Notes: a model not told the origin generated them from the sequence alone. Shown: positions 26,046 through 36,087, counted from the first letter of the stretch. The stretch is 64,000 bases of DNA from Thermoanaerobaculia bacterium (GCA_022826745.1 JAJDUI010000038.1:20981-84980), one strand, 5' to 3'. Made by a program: numbers and translations.

Positions 26046-27457
26046 CGCCGGCGGAGCGCTTCGATCTCGAGGAAGCGCTCCTTCAGTTGGACCGCCTCGT
26101 CCAGGTCGAGCACCAGGTAGATCTCGTTCGGTCTCGGCCCGCGGCGGAGGTAGTCGTAGAGATAGCCAGGGAGCTTGTCGTGACGGCCGAGCGCGCGCCA
26201 GAACGCTTCCGCCGCAAGGTCACGGGCGCGTTCGGAGAAGGGGGTCACGACCCTGTGCTCGAAGGGCCGAAGGTCGTGCATCGCCTCGAGCGCCAGGTAG
26301 TTCAGCCGGCGGACCGTCTCGTCGACGGGGTAGGAGAGGACGGAGCCGAAGGGCATCGGGTCGCCGAACCACGGCGGCAGCGACTCGAGCGCCGTGCTAG
26401 GCCCCAGCGGATAGGGCTCGGCATCGGTCGCGTGGTTCGTGTAGAGGAGGAGGCGGCCGTCCCAGCCATTACTCTCGAGCGCCTCGATCAGGGCGACCGT
26501 CGTGTACTGGTGGTCCGGATGGCTGTCGAGCAGCGGGTTCGCCGTCGCGATCAGGTCCGCGCCTGTCCAGTCGACCTCGCGGCGCAGGTCGGCAACGAGT
26601 TCGGGCCAGCTCGAAACGAACGGCCGCGTGGCGAGTTGCGGTTCGGTGTTCAGCCGGCGGAAGAGGCCTGGATCGTCGAGGTCGGCCAGGATCGAACCGA
26701 CGACTTCGGGCCGCCGTTCGTACAGGCGGCGGAGGGTGCCGTCGAAGTAGCCCAGGTTGCGCGCCCGGTTGAACGGAACGTCGCCGAGGAACGGCACCGT
26801 CAGGCTGTCCCAGGTGCGCATCCAGCCCTTGATCCGGTAGTGCTCGCCCGTGTCCGGGAACAGGCCGCCGTAGTTCTTGCCGCCGTAGTCGCCGGCCGTG
26901 ACGGTGACGACGTCGGCACGGGTCGTCGCATAGAGGCCGAAAGAGGCGATCTCGGCGTCGTCGGGGTGGGGGGCGACGACGAGAACGCGGGTCACCTCGT
27001 CGATGGGCGGGTTCTCGAACACGACCAGGCGCGTCTCTCCGAGCTGCCAGCCGATCTGCCGGCCGACCATCTCGATTCGGTCGGTGCCCGCCGCAGGTGA
27101 GACATTCAGGTAGCGGCGGCCGGTCGAGCGCGGCGCGAAGGACTGGGTGAAGTTCCGGCCGTCCGCGCGGAACTCGATGCTGGGGGACAGCGACGGCAGC
27201 AGGGGTCTGGTCCTGGCCCGGAACTCGAGCAGGGCTGTGACGTCCCGGCTCGGTGCCTCGGCCGGCCAGTCGAAGCCGTCCCGACCGAGGCGGACCTCCC
27301 AGGTCGTGCCGTCGCGCTGGTCGAGAGCGTAGTCGTGGGCCTGCCGGGGATCGTGGCGGAAGAAGTTCCGGTAACCGCTTCCCCGGCAGTGCCCGAACAG
27401 CCCGACCGCCAGGACCGCGGTCAGCACCAGGGCGATGTTTCGCCGCTCGCGGGTCAT
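26042..27457 (-). CDS. PIG-L family (LmbE-like) deacetylase, membrane-anchored or secreted
   Basis: 471 residues from the ATG at 27457, with an N-terminal hydrophobic segment ('IALVLTAVLAVGLFGHC'). A non-catalytic N-terminal beta domain (~35-165) precedes the PIG-L fold, which starts 'VLVVAPHPDDAEIASFG' with the zinc-binding PHPDD motif and continues to 'LLDSHPDHQYTTVALIEAL', whose HPDH supplies the third ligand. PIG-L enzymes remove N-acetyl groups from amino sugars and related substrates. The unusual length comes from the N-terminal extra domain and the C-terminal region ('YLYDYLRRGPRPNEIYLVLDL'). It lies 11 nt after dnaE on the same strand. Confidence 0.87.
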   Translation of the reverse strand: MTRERRNIALVLTAVLAVGLFGHCRGSGYRNFFRHDPRQAHDYALDQRDGTTWEVRLGRDGFDWPAEAPSRDVTALLEFRARTRPLLPSLSPSIEFRADGRNFTQSFAPRSTGRRYLNVSPAAGTDRIEMVGRQIGWQLGETRLVVFENPPIDEVTRVLVVAPHPDDAEIASFGLYATTRADVVTVTAGDYGGKNYGGLFPDTGEHYRIKGWMRTWDSLTVPFLGDVPFNRARNLGYFDGTLRRLYERRPEVVGSILADLDDPGLFRRLNTEPQLATRPFVSSWPELVADLRREVDWTGADLIATANPLLDSHPDHQYTTVALIEALESNGWDGRLLLYTNHATDAEPYPLGPSTALESLPPWFGDPMPFGSVLSYPVDETVRRLNYLALEAMHDLRPFEHRVVTPFSERARDLAAEAFWRALGRHDKLPGYLYDYLRRGPRPNEIYLVLDLDEAVQLKERFLEIEALRRR

Positions 27458-27468
27458 CTCTGGTGGAT

Positions 27469-30400
27469 TCAGGGCCGGGAAGGCGGCGGCGGTGCGCCGA
27501 TGTAGCGGCAATGGCCGCGCTCACCGAGCAGATCGTCGATTTCGGAGGCCACGGCATCGTCGACAGGCGCGCGGCTGCCGTTCGCGCCGGCGAGAACCGT
27601 GCGGTCCGGGAGTTCCAGCTCGAACTCGACCTCGACGCCGCCGTTCCTGCCCCGGCTGCGGCGCCTGTCGAGCAGGTCGCGCAGTTGTTCCAGCTCCTCG
27701 TTCAGGGGCTCGTCCGGGGTTCCGGCCTCGCCCCGGAGGTCGAGGTGGATGCGCAGGCGGCGGGCGAGTTTCACCGGCGCCTCTTCGACCGAAACGACCT
27801 TGCTGACCACCAGGTTGGGTTCTTCGCGCCGCCGGTCGACCCGGCCGGTGAAGAACAGCACCGCGCCGCGCTCCAGTCGTTCCTCGTACTCGGCGTAGGC
27901 GTCGGCGAACAGCACGCCCTCCACGCGCGCGCTCTTGTCCTCGAGCTGGATCATCGCCATCTTCTGGCCGGGATTGCGCCCCTTCCGTGTGCGGGTGGTG
28001 CGGAGCGAGCCGAGCAGCGCCCCCAAAACGACCTCCGTGTCGGCCGGCAGGGCCTTCAATCGCTCGACGTTCACGTTGCCGAAGCGCTCGAGCAGCTCGC
28101 GGTGGTCGTCGAGGGGATGGCTCGAGGCGAAGAACCCGAGCGCCTCCTTCTCATGGGCCAGCAGTTCGCCGGCGGTCCAGGGCGGCACCGCCGGCAGTTC
28201 CTGGCCGGCGTCCCCGTCGGGCTCGGGCGAGTCATCGGAACCGCCGGCGAACAGCAGGCTGGCCTGGCCGCTCTCGCGGTCGGCCGCCGCCCGCTGCCCG
28301 GCCTTGACCGCGGCGCCCAGCGCATCGACCATCGCCGCCCGCTGGTCCTTGCCGTGGATGCCGTCGAAGGCGCCCGACTTGATCAGGGCCTCGATCGTCG
28401 AGCGGTTGACGGTCTGGAGCGGCACGCGCCGGCAGAAGTCCCAGAGGCTGCTGAAGCGGCCGCCTTCCTCGCGCGCCTCGAGGATCGCCCGCACCGCTTT
28501 CTCGCCGACGCCCTTGACCGCCGACAGGCCGAAGCGGATGTGTCCGTTGCCGCTTGCCTGCTCCTCCCCGGGCTCGAACACGACATGGAAGCGGACGCCG
28601 GAGCGGTCGATGTCCGGCGCTCCGACTTCGATGCCGCGACGGCCGCCGGGGAGCTTCACGCGCGCGCATTCGTCGACGTAGTGGACCAGCTTGTCCGTGC
28701 TGTCGGCGGCATAGGTTAGGACGGCCGCCATGTACTGGACCGGGAACCAGGTCTTGAGGTACGCCGTCTGGTACGCGAGCAGGGTGTAACCGACCGAGTG
28801 GGACTTGTTGAAGCCGTAGCCCGCGAACTCCTCGATCAGTTCGAACAACCGGGTTGCCTGCTGTTTCGCGAGCCCCTTGTCGCGCGCGCCGGCGACGAAG
28901 CGCTGGCGGGCGGCGTTGATCGTCTTCCGGCTCTTCTTGCTGATCGCCTTGATCAGCGTGTACGCCTCGCGGAGGGGTACGTCGCCCAGCTCGTGGACGA
29001 TCTGCATGACCTGTTCCTGGTAGACCATGATGCCGTGGGTGTCGGCCGTGTGCCGGTCGACGATCTCGTGGACCTGCGGGGTCTCCTCGCGGCCGTGCTT
29101 GCGGTCGCAGTACCTCGGGATCAGCGCCATCGGCCCGGGACGGAAGAGGGCGTTGGCGGCCACCAGGTCCTCGAGCCGGTCGGGCTTCATCTGCAGCAGC
29201 AGGTTGCGCATGCCCTCCGATTCGAACTGGAACGTACCGGCGGTGTCGGCGCTGGAGAAGACCCCCAGGACCGTGGGGTCGGCGAGGTCGATGTGGTCGA
29301 GATCGAGTGGATGCCGGCCCTCGGGGCAAGTTGGAACCGCTTCGGCGATCGCCTCGGGCGGCAGGGTCTCGCGCACGAGCTGGCGGCAGCGCTCGATGAT
29401 GGACAGGGTCGTCAGACCCAGGAAGTCCATCTTGAGCAGGCCCATCTTCTCGACCGTGGGCCCGTCCCACTGGGTCACCAGCACGTCCTTCGAGCCCTGG
29501 GTGCGGCTGGTGGCCAGCGGCACCAGGTTCTCGAGGGGCTGGGTCGCGATGACCAGCCCGGCGGCGTGGACGCCGCTGTGCCGGGTGATCCCCTCGAGTT
29601 CCCGCGCCGTGTCGATGACCTCGCGAACCTGCTCGTCGCTCTCGTACAGCTCCTTCAGTTCCTTCTCGCGGCCCAGGGCCTGCTCGATCGTCACGCCGAG
29701 TTCGGCGCCGATCAGCTTCGAGATGCGGTCGACCTGGGCGAGCGGGAGCTCGTGCACGCGTCCGACGTCGCGGATCGCGGCGCGCGCCTTCATCGTGCCG
29801 AAGGTGATGATCTGGGCGACGTAGCCGTACTTCTCGCGGACGTACTCCAGGATCTCGGCCCGGCCGTCCTGGCAGAGGTCGATGTCGATGTCCGGGTACT
29901 CGCTGCGGTCAGGGTCGGTGAAGCGCTCGAACAGCAGGCCGTAACGCACCGGGCAGGCGTGCGAGAGCCCGAGCGTGTAGCCGACCATCGTGCCGACGCC
30001 CGAGCCGCGCGCTGTGGCCGGGATGTCGCGCTTCCTGGCTTCGTTGACGAAGTCCCAGACGATCAGGAAGTAGGCGCTGATTCGCTTGCCGGCGAGGACC
30101 GAGAGTTCATGGTCGAGACGGCGGCGGTGCGCGTCTTCGACCCGGTCGCCATAGCGCCAGGCGAGGCCGGCTTCGCTGAGTTCGCGCAGCGCCCGGTCGC
30201 AGTCGGCATGCAGCGCGGCCAGCTCCTCCTCGTCCGGCAGCTCGGCCAGCGGCTCCACGCGGTAGCCGGCGCAGAAGCGGTCGAACCAGGCCCCGCTGCC
30301 CGGTTCCGGCTCCGCCGTTCCCGCCGGCAGTGGAGGAGGCTCCAGGCGCTCGACGCGCACGAGCGGCGCGTGGTTGGCGGAGAAGTCGAGTTCGACGTTG

Positions 30401-31281
30401 CAGCGGTCGGCGATGCGGCGGGTGTTGAGCAGAGCCTCGGCGGTCCCGGGCCTGTCGAAGAGCTCGGCCATCTGCTCGGGACTCTTGACGTAGAGCTCCT
30501 TCGGGTAGTGGAGCCGGTCCTCCTGCTGCTTCGACTTGCTCGTCGAAACGCAGATCAGCGTGTCGTGGCTGTCCCAGTCCTCGGCGGTGAGGAAGTGCGC
30601 GTCGTTGTCGCACACGATCGGCAGGTCGAGGTCGGACGCCAGGCGCAGGATCTGCTCGTTGACCTCGTCCTGCTCGGGCGTCTCGTGGCTCTGCAGCTCG
30701 AGGTAGAAGCAGGGCTCCCCGGTCTCATCGGCGGGGAAGGTCTTCAGGTGCCAGCGGGCTTCCTCCTTCGCCCGGTCATAGTGCTCGTCGTTGCCCGTCT
30801 CGATGTGCCTGCGAAGGTGATAGGCGAGCGAGGAGCCGAGGTGGCCGTTGATCGCGATCAGGCCCTCGCTCCACCGCGGCAGCGTTTCCTCCTTGTCCAT
30901 CCGCGGCTTGTAGTAGAAGCCCTCGGTGTAGCTGTCGGAGGACAGTTGGACCAGGTTGCGCCATCCCGTCTCGTTGCGGGCCAGCAGTACAAGGTGGAAA
31001 CCGCCGTCCGCCACTCCCTGGGTTTCCTTGTGACGCCGGTCGGACGTCTCCGTCCTGATGTCGGGCGCCACGTACGCCTCGATCCCCAGGATGGGCTTGA
31101 CGCCCTTCTTCCGGCAGGCCTCGTAGAAGGCGACGGCGCCGAACAGGTTGCCGTGGTCGGTAAGGGCGACCGCGTCCATGCCGAGGCCGGCGATCCGGTC
31201 CACCAGGGACTCCATCCGGTTGCCTCCATCGAGCAGCGAGTACTCGGAGTGGAGGTGAAGGTGGACGAAGTCCGGTGCCAT
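27469..31281 (-). CDS. dnaE: DNA polymerase III alpha subunit
   Basis: 1270 residues from the ATG at 31281, longer than E. coli DnaE (1160). The N-terminal PHP domain has many intact metal ligands ('VHLHLHSEYSLLDGG', 'ALTDHGNL', 'VCDNDAHFL'), as in lineages where PHP keeps metal binding. The C-family palm carries Asp464 and Asp466 in 'YPDIDIDLCQDGR' and the third-Asp segment 'KMDFLGLTTLSIIERC'. The fingers block 'GFNKSHSVGYTLLAYQTAYLK', the tandem HhH and the C-terminal OB domain ('MAMIQLEDKSARVEGVLF') follow. It is the replicative polymerase catalytic subunit. The neighbours are not replication genes. Confidence 0.97.
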   Translation of the reverse strand: MAPDFVHLHLHSEYSLLDGGNRMESLVDRIAGLGMDAVALTDHGNLFGAVAFYEACRKKGVKPILGIEAYVAPDIRTETSDRRHKETQGVADGGFHLVLLARNETGWRNLVQLSSDSYTEGFYYKPRMDKEETLPRWSEGLIAINGHLGSSLAYHLRRHIETGNDEHYDRAKEEARWHLKTFPADETGEPCFYLELQSHETPEQDEVNEQILRLASDLDLPIVCDNDAHFLTAEDWDSHDTLICVSTSKSKQQEDRLHYPKELYVKSPEQMAELFDRPGTAEALLNTRRIADRCNVELDFSANHAPLVRVERLEPPPLPAGTAEPEPGSGAWFDRFCAGYRVEPLAELPDEEELAALHADCDRALRELSEAGLAWRYGDRVEDAHRRRLDHELSVLAGKRISAYFLIVWDFVNEARKRDIPATARGSGVGTMVGYTLGLSHACPVRYGLLFERFTDPDRSEYPDIDIDLCQDGRAEILEYVREKYGYVAQIITFGTMKARAAIRDVGRVHELPLAQVDRISKLIGAELGVTIEQALGREKELKELYESDEQVREVIDTARELEGITRHSGVHAAGLVIATQPLENLVPLATSRTQGSKDVLVTQWDGPTVEKMGLLKMDFLGLTTLSIIERCRQLVRETLPPEAIAEAVPTCPEGRHPLDLDHIDLADPTVLGVFSSADTAGTFQFESEGMRNLLLQMKPDRLEDLVAANALFRPGPMALIPRYCDRKHGREETPQVHEIVDRHTADTHGIMVYQEQVMQIVHELGDVPLREAYTLIKAISKKSRKTINAARQRFVAGARDKGLAKQQATRLFELIEEFAGYGFNKSHSVGYTLLAYQTAYLKTWFPVQYMAAVLTYAADSTDKLVHYVDECARVKLPGGRRGIEVGAPDIDRSGVRFHVVFEPGEEQASGNGHIRFGLSAVKGVGEKAVRAILEAREEGGRFSSLWDFCRRVPLQTVNRSTIEALIKSGAFDGIHGKDQRAAMVDALGAAVKAGQRAAADRESGQASLLFAGGSDDSPEPDGDAGQELPAVPPWTAGELLAHEKEALGFFASSHPLDDHRELLERFGNVNVERLKALPADTEVVLGALLGSLRTTRTRKGRNPGQKMAMIQLEDKSARVEGVLFADAYAEYEERLERGAVLFFTGRVDRRREEPNLVVSKVVSVEEAPVKLARRLRIHLDLRGEAGTPDEPLNEELEQLRDLLDRRRSRGRNGGVEVEFELELPDRTVLAGANGSRAPVDDAVASEIDDLLGERGHCRYIGAPPPPSRP

Positions 31282-31356
31282 GCGCGGGTAAAGAGTCCAC
31301 GCCGCGGCCGAAACCTCGAACCGGTCCGCGCCGGGCGTCGACGGCGCCTAGCTTCT

Positions 31357-31377
31357 CACCGGCGGCAGGCCGGCGCA
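31357..31377 (-). repeat. Degenerate copy of the GCCGGC gene-end element
   Basis: The minus strand reads TGC-GCCGGCC, loop TGCC, then GCCGGT. The second half-stem has lost one base. It lies in the 101-bp gap between divergent dnaE and comEC, so this copy is at gene starts and not at gene ends. Confidence 0.35.
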
Positions 31378-31382
31378 AGCGG

Positions 31383-33677
31383 ATGTGGAAGTCGCCGCTG
31401 GACGGCTTCGCGGCGTCCCCTTGCGTCCTAGTCAGTGTGGCCGCGGCCTCGACCTCTGTCGACTGGAGTGCGGCGCTGGCCCGGGCGCCGCTCCTGCCCC
31501 TGGCCGCGCTGTTCGTTCTGGTGATCCTCGCGGCCGGCGGTGAGCGAGGAGAGCTCCTCTCCTTCGACCCGGAGCGGGCCGTCACGGTGGAGGTCTTCGT
31601 GCCCGTTCTTGGCGCCGCGGCCTGGCAGCGCACCGACGAAGGGTGGACGGCACGGGTGGACGTCCGCGCGGTGGAGCAGGCGGGGCGGCCGGTAGCCGGA
31701 CCGGAGCGCGCCTGGCTCCGGTTGCGCGGCGAGAGATCGCCGCCGTCCGAGCGACGGCTTCGCGTGCGCGGGTACTTCAGCCGGAGGCCGGCGTATCGCA
31801 ACCTGAACAGGTCGCGGCCGGGCGACTGGGGGCTCAACGTGAAGAGCCTGGGGCTGATCAGGCCGATGGGAGGAGCGCCGGCGTGGGGCCTTCGGGTCGC
31901 CGCCAAACTGCGGCAGCGCCTCCTGCGCCCGCTCGACGAGACCTCGGGGCCTGGCGCCCTGCTGGCCCGGGCACTGGTGTTCGGCGACGCGCGGCGGGTG
32001 CCGCCCGAGTGGCGCACGGGGCTCCGTCGGGCCGGTCTGTCTCACCTGCTCGCCGTCTCGGGGCTTCACGTCGGACTGCTCCTGGGCGGCTTCTGGTGGC
32101 TCTCCGGTGCGCTCCCGGGCCGGGTTGCCGCGGTCGGCGCGGTTGCGGTGCTGCTCTTCTATGGCTGCCTCGTCGGTCCACGGCCATCGCTGCTCCGCGC
32201 GTCGGTGATGGCGCTGCTCGTCATCCTGTCGCTGTCCGTCGAGCGTCCGCCTCAGGCGCTCAACTCTCTTTCCGCCGCGCTCCTCGTCATCCTGGCTTTC
32301 GATCCACCTGCCGCGTTCGACCTGGGCTTCCAGCTCAGCTTCCTGGCTACCGCCGGCATCCTGTTGCTGGCGCCCCGGCTGCTGAGGTGGTGGCGGCGCC
32401 CTGCCTTTGCCGGAAACGTGCGGCCGACGATGGTCGGCCAGGAGGCCCTGATGGTCGGGCTGGCGGCGACGATCGCCGCGCAACTCGCCACCCTGCCCGT
32501 CACCGCCTTCGAGATCGGCCTGCTGACGCCGTTCTCGCCGTTGCTCAACCTCGCCTTTGTGCCGCTCACCGCCGTCACGCTCGGCGTCTCGCTTGCCTGG
32601 GTCGGTCTGGCGTTCACGGCCTCGGTTCCCGTGCTGGGGGAGATCCTGGGACCCGGTGCTCGCTTGCTCCAGGCGCTTCTCGACCTGCTCACCCTGCCGT
32701 TCGCGTCGCTCGCACACCTGCCGGCGGGCTCCTGGCTGGCCTTGCCGTTGAGCGTCGACCCGGTCGCCGCGTTGGTGCTGGCGATCTGGCTCGGCGTCCT
32801 GGTGTCGGGGTTCCGGCGCGCCTTCTGGGGAGTGGCGCTGGTTCTGGTCTGCACTCCGGCGCTGCCGGAGGACGAACCGAGCCTGGCGATGCTCGACGTG
32901 GGACAGGGGGAGGCCATCCTGCTGCGGAGCGGCGAGCGAGGTCCGGTGATCCTGGTGGACGGCGGGGGCTACCGGCGGGGCAACTTCGCGGAGGCGGCGC
33001 TGCTTCAGGCTCTCGCGGCGGAAGGGGTTCGACGGATCGACCTGGCGATCCTCTCGCACGGCGATTCGGACCACTGCCGTGGACTGCTCGAGTTGACGTA
33101 CTACCTGAGGATCGAGCGGCTGTGGGCGGTGCCGGTGGAACTTCGCGACGGATGCGGGCGAGCCCTGGCCGACCGCCTGGGCCGGCGGGTGCGGGGAGTG
33201 GTGCAGGGTGAAGGCGGCCAGTTGGGGGCCTGGAGCCTGGAGGTCCTCCATCCTCCGCCGGACCGCGCCGACGGCGGCAACTCCGCGTCGATGGTCGTAC
33301 GGGCGTGCGTCGACCGGTCCTGCGCGTTGCTGACGGGGGATGTCGACCTCGCGGGGGAGCGGGAGCTTGTCGCCCGAGCGCGGCTCTACGGGATCCCGCT
33401 CCGCAGCGACGTGCTGAAGGTGGCGCATCACGGCAGCCGGACCTCGACCGGTCCCGGGCTGCTGGCGGCGGTAAGGCCGCGTCTGGGCCTCGTGTCGGCC
33501 GGCCGACGCAACCCGTACGGCCATCCCTCGTCGGAGGTCGTGTCACGGATGGAGGATCGGGGAGTCCGGGTTCTGCGCACGGACCTCCACGGCCGGATCG
33601 AGGTTCGCTTCCGCCGCGACGGTTCCGGCGGCCGGCGCCCGGTCGTGCGGGTGGCGGCCTGGCCCCGCCGCCGCTAG
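31383..33677 (+). CDS. comEC: ComEC/Rec2-family competence DNA channel protein
   Basis: 764 residues from the ATG at 31383 (an upstream in-frame ATG at 31275 would begin inside dnaE and translate the repeat). The N-terminal region has hydrophobic helices and the DUF4131-like soluble part ('VEVFVPVLGAAAW' to 'RVRGYFSRRPAYRNLN'). The central competence domain has 'LARALVFGDARRVP', 'GLSHLLAVSGLHVGLLLGG' and 'GFQLSFLATAGILLLAP' with about 10 membrane segments. The C-terminal metallo-beta-lactamase domain has 'LDVGQGEAILLRSG', 'LSHGDSDHCRGL' and 'VAHHGSRTSTGP'. It forms the inner-membrane channel for single-stranded DNA uptake. No comEA or pilus genes are near it. Confidence 0.93.
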   Translation: MWKSPLDGFAASPCVLVSVAAASTSVDWSAALARAPLLPLAALFVLVILAAGGERGELLSFDPERAVTVEVFVPVLGAAAWQRTDEGWTARVDVRAVEQAGRPVAGPERAWLRLRGERSPPSERRLRVRGYFSRRPAYRNLNRSRPGDWGLNVKSLGLIRPMGGAPAWGLRVAAKLRQRLLRPLDETSGPGALLARALVFGDARRVPPEWRTGLRRAGLSHLLAVSGLHVGLLLGGFWWLSGALPGRVAAVGAVAVLLFYGCLVGPRPSLLRASVMALLVILSLSVERPPQALNSLSAALLVILAFDPPAAFDLGFQLSFLATAGILLLAPRLLRWWRRPAFAGNVRPTMVGQEALMVGLAATIAAQLATLPVTAFEIGLLTPFSPLLNLAFVPLTAVTLGVSLAWVGLAFTASVPVLGEILGPGARLLQALLDLLTLPFASLAHLPAGSWLALPLSVDPVAALVLAIWLGVLVSGFRRAFWGVALVLVCTPALPEDEPSLAMLDVGQGEAILLRSGERGPVILVDGGGYRRGNFAEAALLQALAAEGVRRIDLAILSHGDSDHCRGLLELTYYLRIERLWAVPVELRDGCGRALADRLGRRVRGVVQGEGGQLGAWSLEVLHPPPDRADGGNSASMVVRACVDRSCALLTGDVDLAGERELVARARLYGIPLRSDVLKVAHHGSRTSTGPGLLAAVRPRLGLVSAGRRNPYGHPSSEVVSRMEDRGVRVLRTDLHGRIEVRFRRDGSGGRRPVVRVAAWPRRR

Positions 33678-33686
33678 CCTGCACCC

Positions 33687-34679
33687 ATGTCCTCACCTCC
33701 CTGGCAGGTGATCGCCGTCCTTGGTCCGACCGCCACCGGCAAGAGCGCGTTCGCGATGGCGTTGGCCGCCGACCTTGCCGAACGGGGGCTCACCGTCGAG
33801 TTGATCAGCGCGGACGCCCTGCAGGCCTATCGGGGACTCACGATCGGCACGGCGAAGCCCGGACCGAGAGAGCGGGGCCGGGTTCGCCACCACCTGATCG
33901 ACGTGATCGAGCCGCACCAGGCGTTCTCGGCCGGGGCGTTCGCGCGACGCGCGGCGGTGGCCGTGGAAGAGATCGAAGCGCGCGGGGCGCTGCCGGTCCT
34001 GGTGGGCGGCAGCGGTTTCTACCTGCGCGCGCTGTTGGATGGGCTGGCGCCGGTGCCGCCGGTCGGCGTGGAAGTGCGCGAGGCCTTGCGGGCGGACCTT
34101 CGCTCCCATGGACTCTGCAAGCTCGTCCGGGAGCTGCGGGAGGTGGATCCGGAGGGCGCCGGAACGCTTGCCCCGGGCGATACCCAGCGCGTGCTGCGCG
34201 CGCTCGAGGTGGTGAGGGCAACCGGCCGGCCGCTTTCCGAGTGGCAGCGCCGGGGCACGGAGGGCCGGCTCGACCGAAGGCTTCTGAAGGTTGGATTGAC
34301 CCTGCCGAGAACGGTTCTGTACGATGCCGTGGAGAAGCGGGCCAGACGCATGCTGGAGCGCGGCTGGCTGGCCGAGGTCGAGCGCCTGCGGGAACACGCG
34401 CGCGGGCGTGGCGGTTGCTCCCTCGGGGAGTTGGCGGCGTTCCAGGCCATCGGCTACCGGCAGCTCGCCGATCACCTGGATGGGAACTTGACGCTGGAGC
34501 AGGCCTTGGAGGAAACGGTCCGGGCGACGCGCCGCTACGCCAAGCGGCAGGAGACGTGGTTCCGGAAGGAGCCGCGGGTCTGCTGGATCGACGCGGTGGC
34601 AACCGGCGAAACGGAGCGGGCGCGGACGCGGATCGTCGAAGCGCTGATCGACGGCCGGCCGTTCGAGGCGGCGCCGTGA
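33687..34679 (+). CDS. miaA: tRNA dimethylallyltransferase
   Basis: 330 residues from the ATG at 33687. It adds the dimethylallyl group to A37 of tRNAs reading U-starting codons. Seen are the P-loop 'LGPTATGKSAFAM', the substrate block 'ISADALQAYRGLTIGTAKP', 'VRHHLIDVIEPHQAFSAG', 'LPVLVGGSGFYLRALLDG', 'GDTQRVLRALEV' and the C-terminal 'AIGYRQLADHLDG' and 'RYAKRQETWFRKEP'. Length and motif order fit the family. The stop overlaps the next start as GTGA. hfq, often linked to miaA in proteobacteria, is absent. Confidence 0.96.
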   Translation: MSSPPWQVIAVLGPTATGKSAFAMALAADLAERGLTVELISADALQAYRGLTIGTAKPGPRERGRVRHHLIDVIEPHQAFSAGAFARRAAVAVEEIEARGALPVLVGGSGFYLRALLDGLAPVPPVGVEVREALRADLRSHGLCKLVRELREVDPEGAGTLAPGDTQRVLRALEVVRATGRPLSEWQRRGTEGRLDRRLLKVGLTLPRTVLYDAVEKRARRMLERGWLAEVERLREHARGRGGCSLGELAAFQAIGYRQLADHLDGNLTLEQALEETVRATRRYAKRQETWFRKEPRVCWIDAVATGETERARTRIVEALIDGRPFEAAP

Positions 34680-36010
34680 ACGCCGCCCGCCGCATGGCGG
34701 CGATGCTCGTCGCCTGCCTGTGGGGCGTTGCCTGCGTGACGACCGCCATAGTCGAAGCGCCACCCGAGGTCACCGAGCTCGACACCGGCATTCGCTCCTT
34801 TCTCCGTGAACCGCTTCTCGGCTACGAGGGCAACATCCCGGAGCAGAGCCGCTACGAGCTGGCCGGGGCGTCGGCGGCGCTGAGGCGCGGCGAGGTCGAG
34901 GTCGCCCGTACCAGCGCGGAGACGCTGCTCGGCATCGATCCGACGCTGCTGCCGGCCTCCGTCTTGCTGGCCCAGACCCACTTCGCGGCCGGTGAGAACG
35001 CGCTGGCGGTCGACCTCCTGGCGTTGCCACTGGCGGCTCGTCCCGGCTACACGGCGGGTCAGCTCGTCTATGCGAGGGCGGCGGAGCGGACCGGTGACGC
35101 GGTCGCCGCCTACCGGGCCTACCGGGGCATCGCGGCGGTCGACGAGGTGGCGGCGGAGCGCGCCGCGGCGCTAGAGGACGAGGCCATCGCAGAGTTGAGC
35201 GACCGGATCGCCGCGGCCATCGACGGCGGCGGACTTGCGGACGCCGGAACGGCGCTCGAGACCCTGCGCGTCTGGGCGCCGGGCTACCCGGCGGCCCTCG
35301 ACCTGGGCCGGCGCCTGGCGTTGGCGCGGGGGGACACCGGGGCCGAACTGGCGGCGACGCGCGAACTCGTTGCGGCCGGCAACGCCTCCCTGGAAGTTCG
35401 CCATCGCCAGGCGGCGCTGGAACTCGAGGCGGGCGACGCCCGCCGGGGACTCGAGCTCTACGAAGAGCTTGCCGAACGGCATCCCGGCAACAGCGAGATC
35501 GCGGCGGGTCTGGCCGCGGCTCGGTTCACCTGGCGAACCAGGCTGCTGCCGGAGAGCGTGCGGGAGCTCTTCGAGGCCTCGAGCCTCCTGCGCGGCGACT
35601 TCGCGGCGCTCACGGCCTGGCTCGTGCCCGGCATCCGAACCGGGCCGGCCGGCAGCACGGTCATCGTCAGCGACATCCTGGAGCATCCGCATCGTCGCGA
35701 GATCGCGCGGCTCCTCAACCTGGGACTGATGGAGCCGGCGGACGCGGCGGTGCGCCGCTTCGGGCCGAACAACTACATGCGGCGCGGTCCGGCACTGGCC
35801 ACGCTGCTCCGGATGCCGGGCCGGGTGGGCGGCGGCGCGGCCTGCGTCGGCGAGGCGGGCGGGCCGGCCGCGGACGACGCGGACGCGGTGTGTGAGGCCG
35901 CCCTGCGCTGCCGGCTCATCTCGGAACCGGCGGAGTGCCGTCCGGAACGGGCGATCTCAGGGCCGGAGGCGGTGGAAGCGCTGCGCCGGACGCTGCATCT
36001 GATTCAGTAA
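34676..36010 (+). CDS. TPR-repeat lipoprotein with SLH-like C-terminal segment
   Basis: 444 residues from a GTG at 34676 (GTGA overlap with miaA). The lipobox is 'LWGVAC'. Residues ~60-300 are helical repeats of TPR type ('YELAGASAALRRGEVEVARTSAETLL', 'QAALELEAGDARRGLELYEELAERHPGNSE' in outline). Residues ~320-385 resemble an S-layer homology domain: 'VSDILEHPHRREIARLLNLGLMEP' then 'RRFGPNNYMRRGPALATLLRM'. The C-terminal tail has four cysteines ('AACVGE', 'VCEAALRCR', 'AECRPE') that could form two disulfides. A cell-envelope scaffolding role is inference; no enzyme motif is seen. Confidence 0.75.
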   Translation: MNAARRMAAMLVACLWGVACVTTAIVEAPPEVTELDTGIRSFLREPLLGYEGNIPEQSRYELAGASAALRRGEVEVARTSAETLLGIDPTLLPASVLLAQTHFAAGENALAVDLLALPLAARPGYTAGQLVYARAAERTGDAVAAYRAYRGIAAVDEVAAERAAALEDEAIAELSDRIAAAIDGGGLADAGTALETLRVWAPGYPAALDLGRRLALARGDTGAELAATRELVAAGNASLEVRHRQAALELEAGDARRGLELYEELAERHPGNSEIAAGLAAARFTWRTRLLPESVRELFEASSLLRGDFAALTAWLVPGIRTGPAGSTVIVSDILEHPHRREIARLLNLGLMEPADAAVRRFGPNNYMRRGPALATLLRMPGRVGGGAACVGEAGGPAADDADAVCEAALRCRLISEPAECRPERAISGPEAVEALRRTLHLIQ

Positions 36011-36087
36011 CGTCGTCGATCGGCAACGTCGAACCCGCCGTGCCGGTCGGGGCAAGGCCGCCACGAATCGACCATCCGGAGCTACTC

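Noticed and set aside
28798..31431. 877-codon open frame on the plus strand, opposite dnaE
   Set aside because: It mirrors dnaE codon by codon in a GC-rich genome, has no recognisable domain, and dnaE has all its motifs on the other strand.
36011..36087. Small gene between the TPR lipoprotein and the isochorismatase-fold gene
   Set aside because: The frame open across this 77-bp gap is only the upstream extension of the hydrolase; the ATG at 36088 starts a full-length family member.
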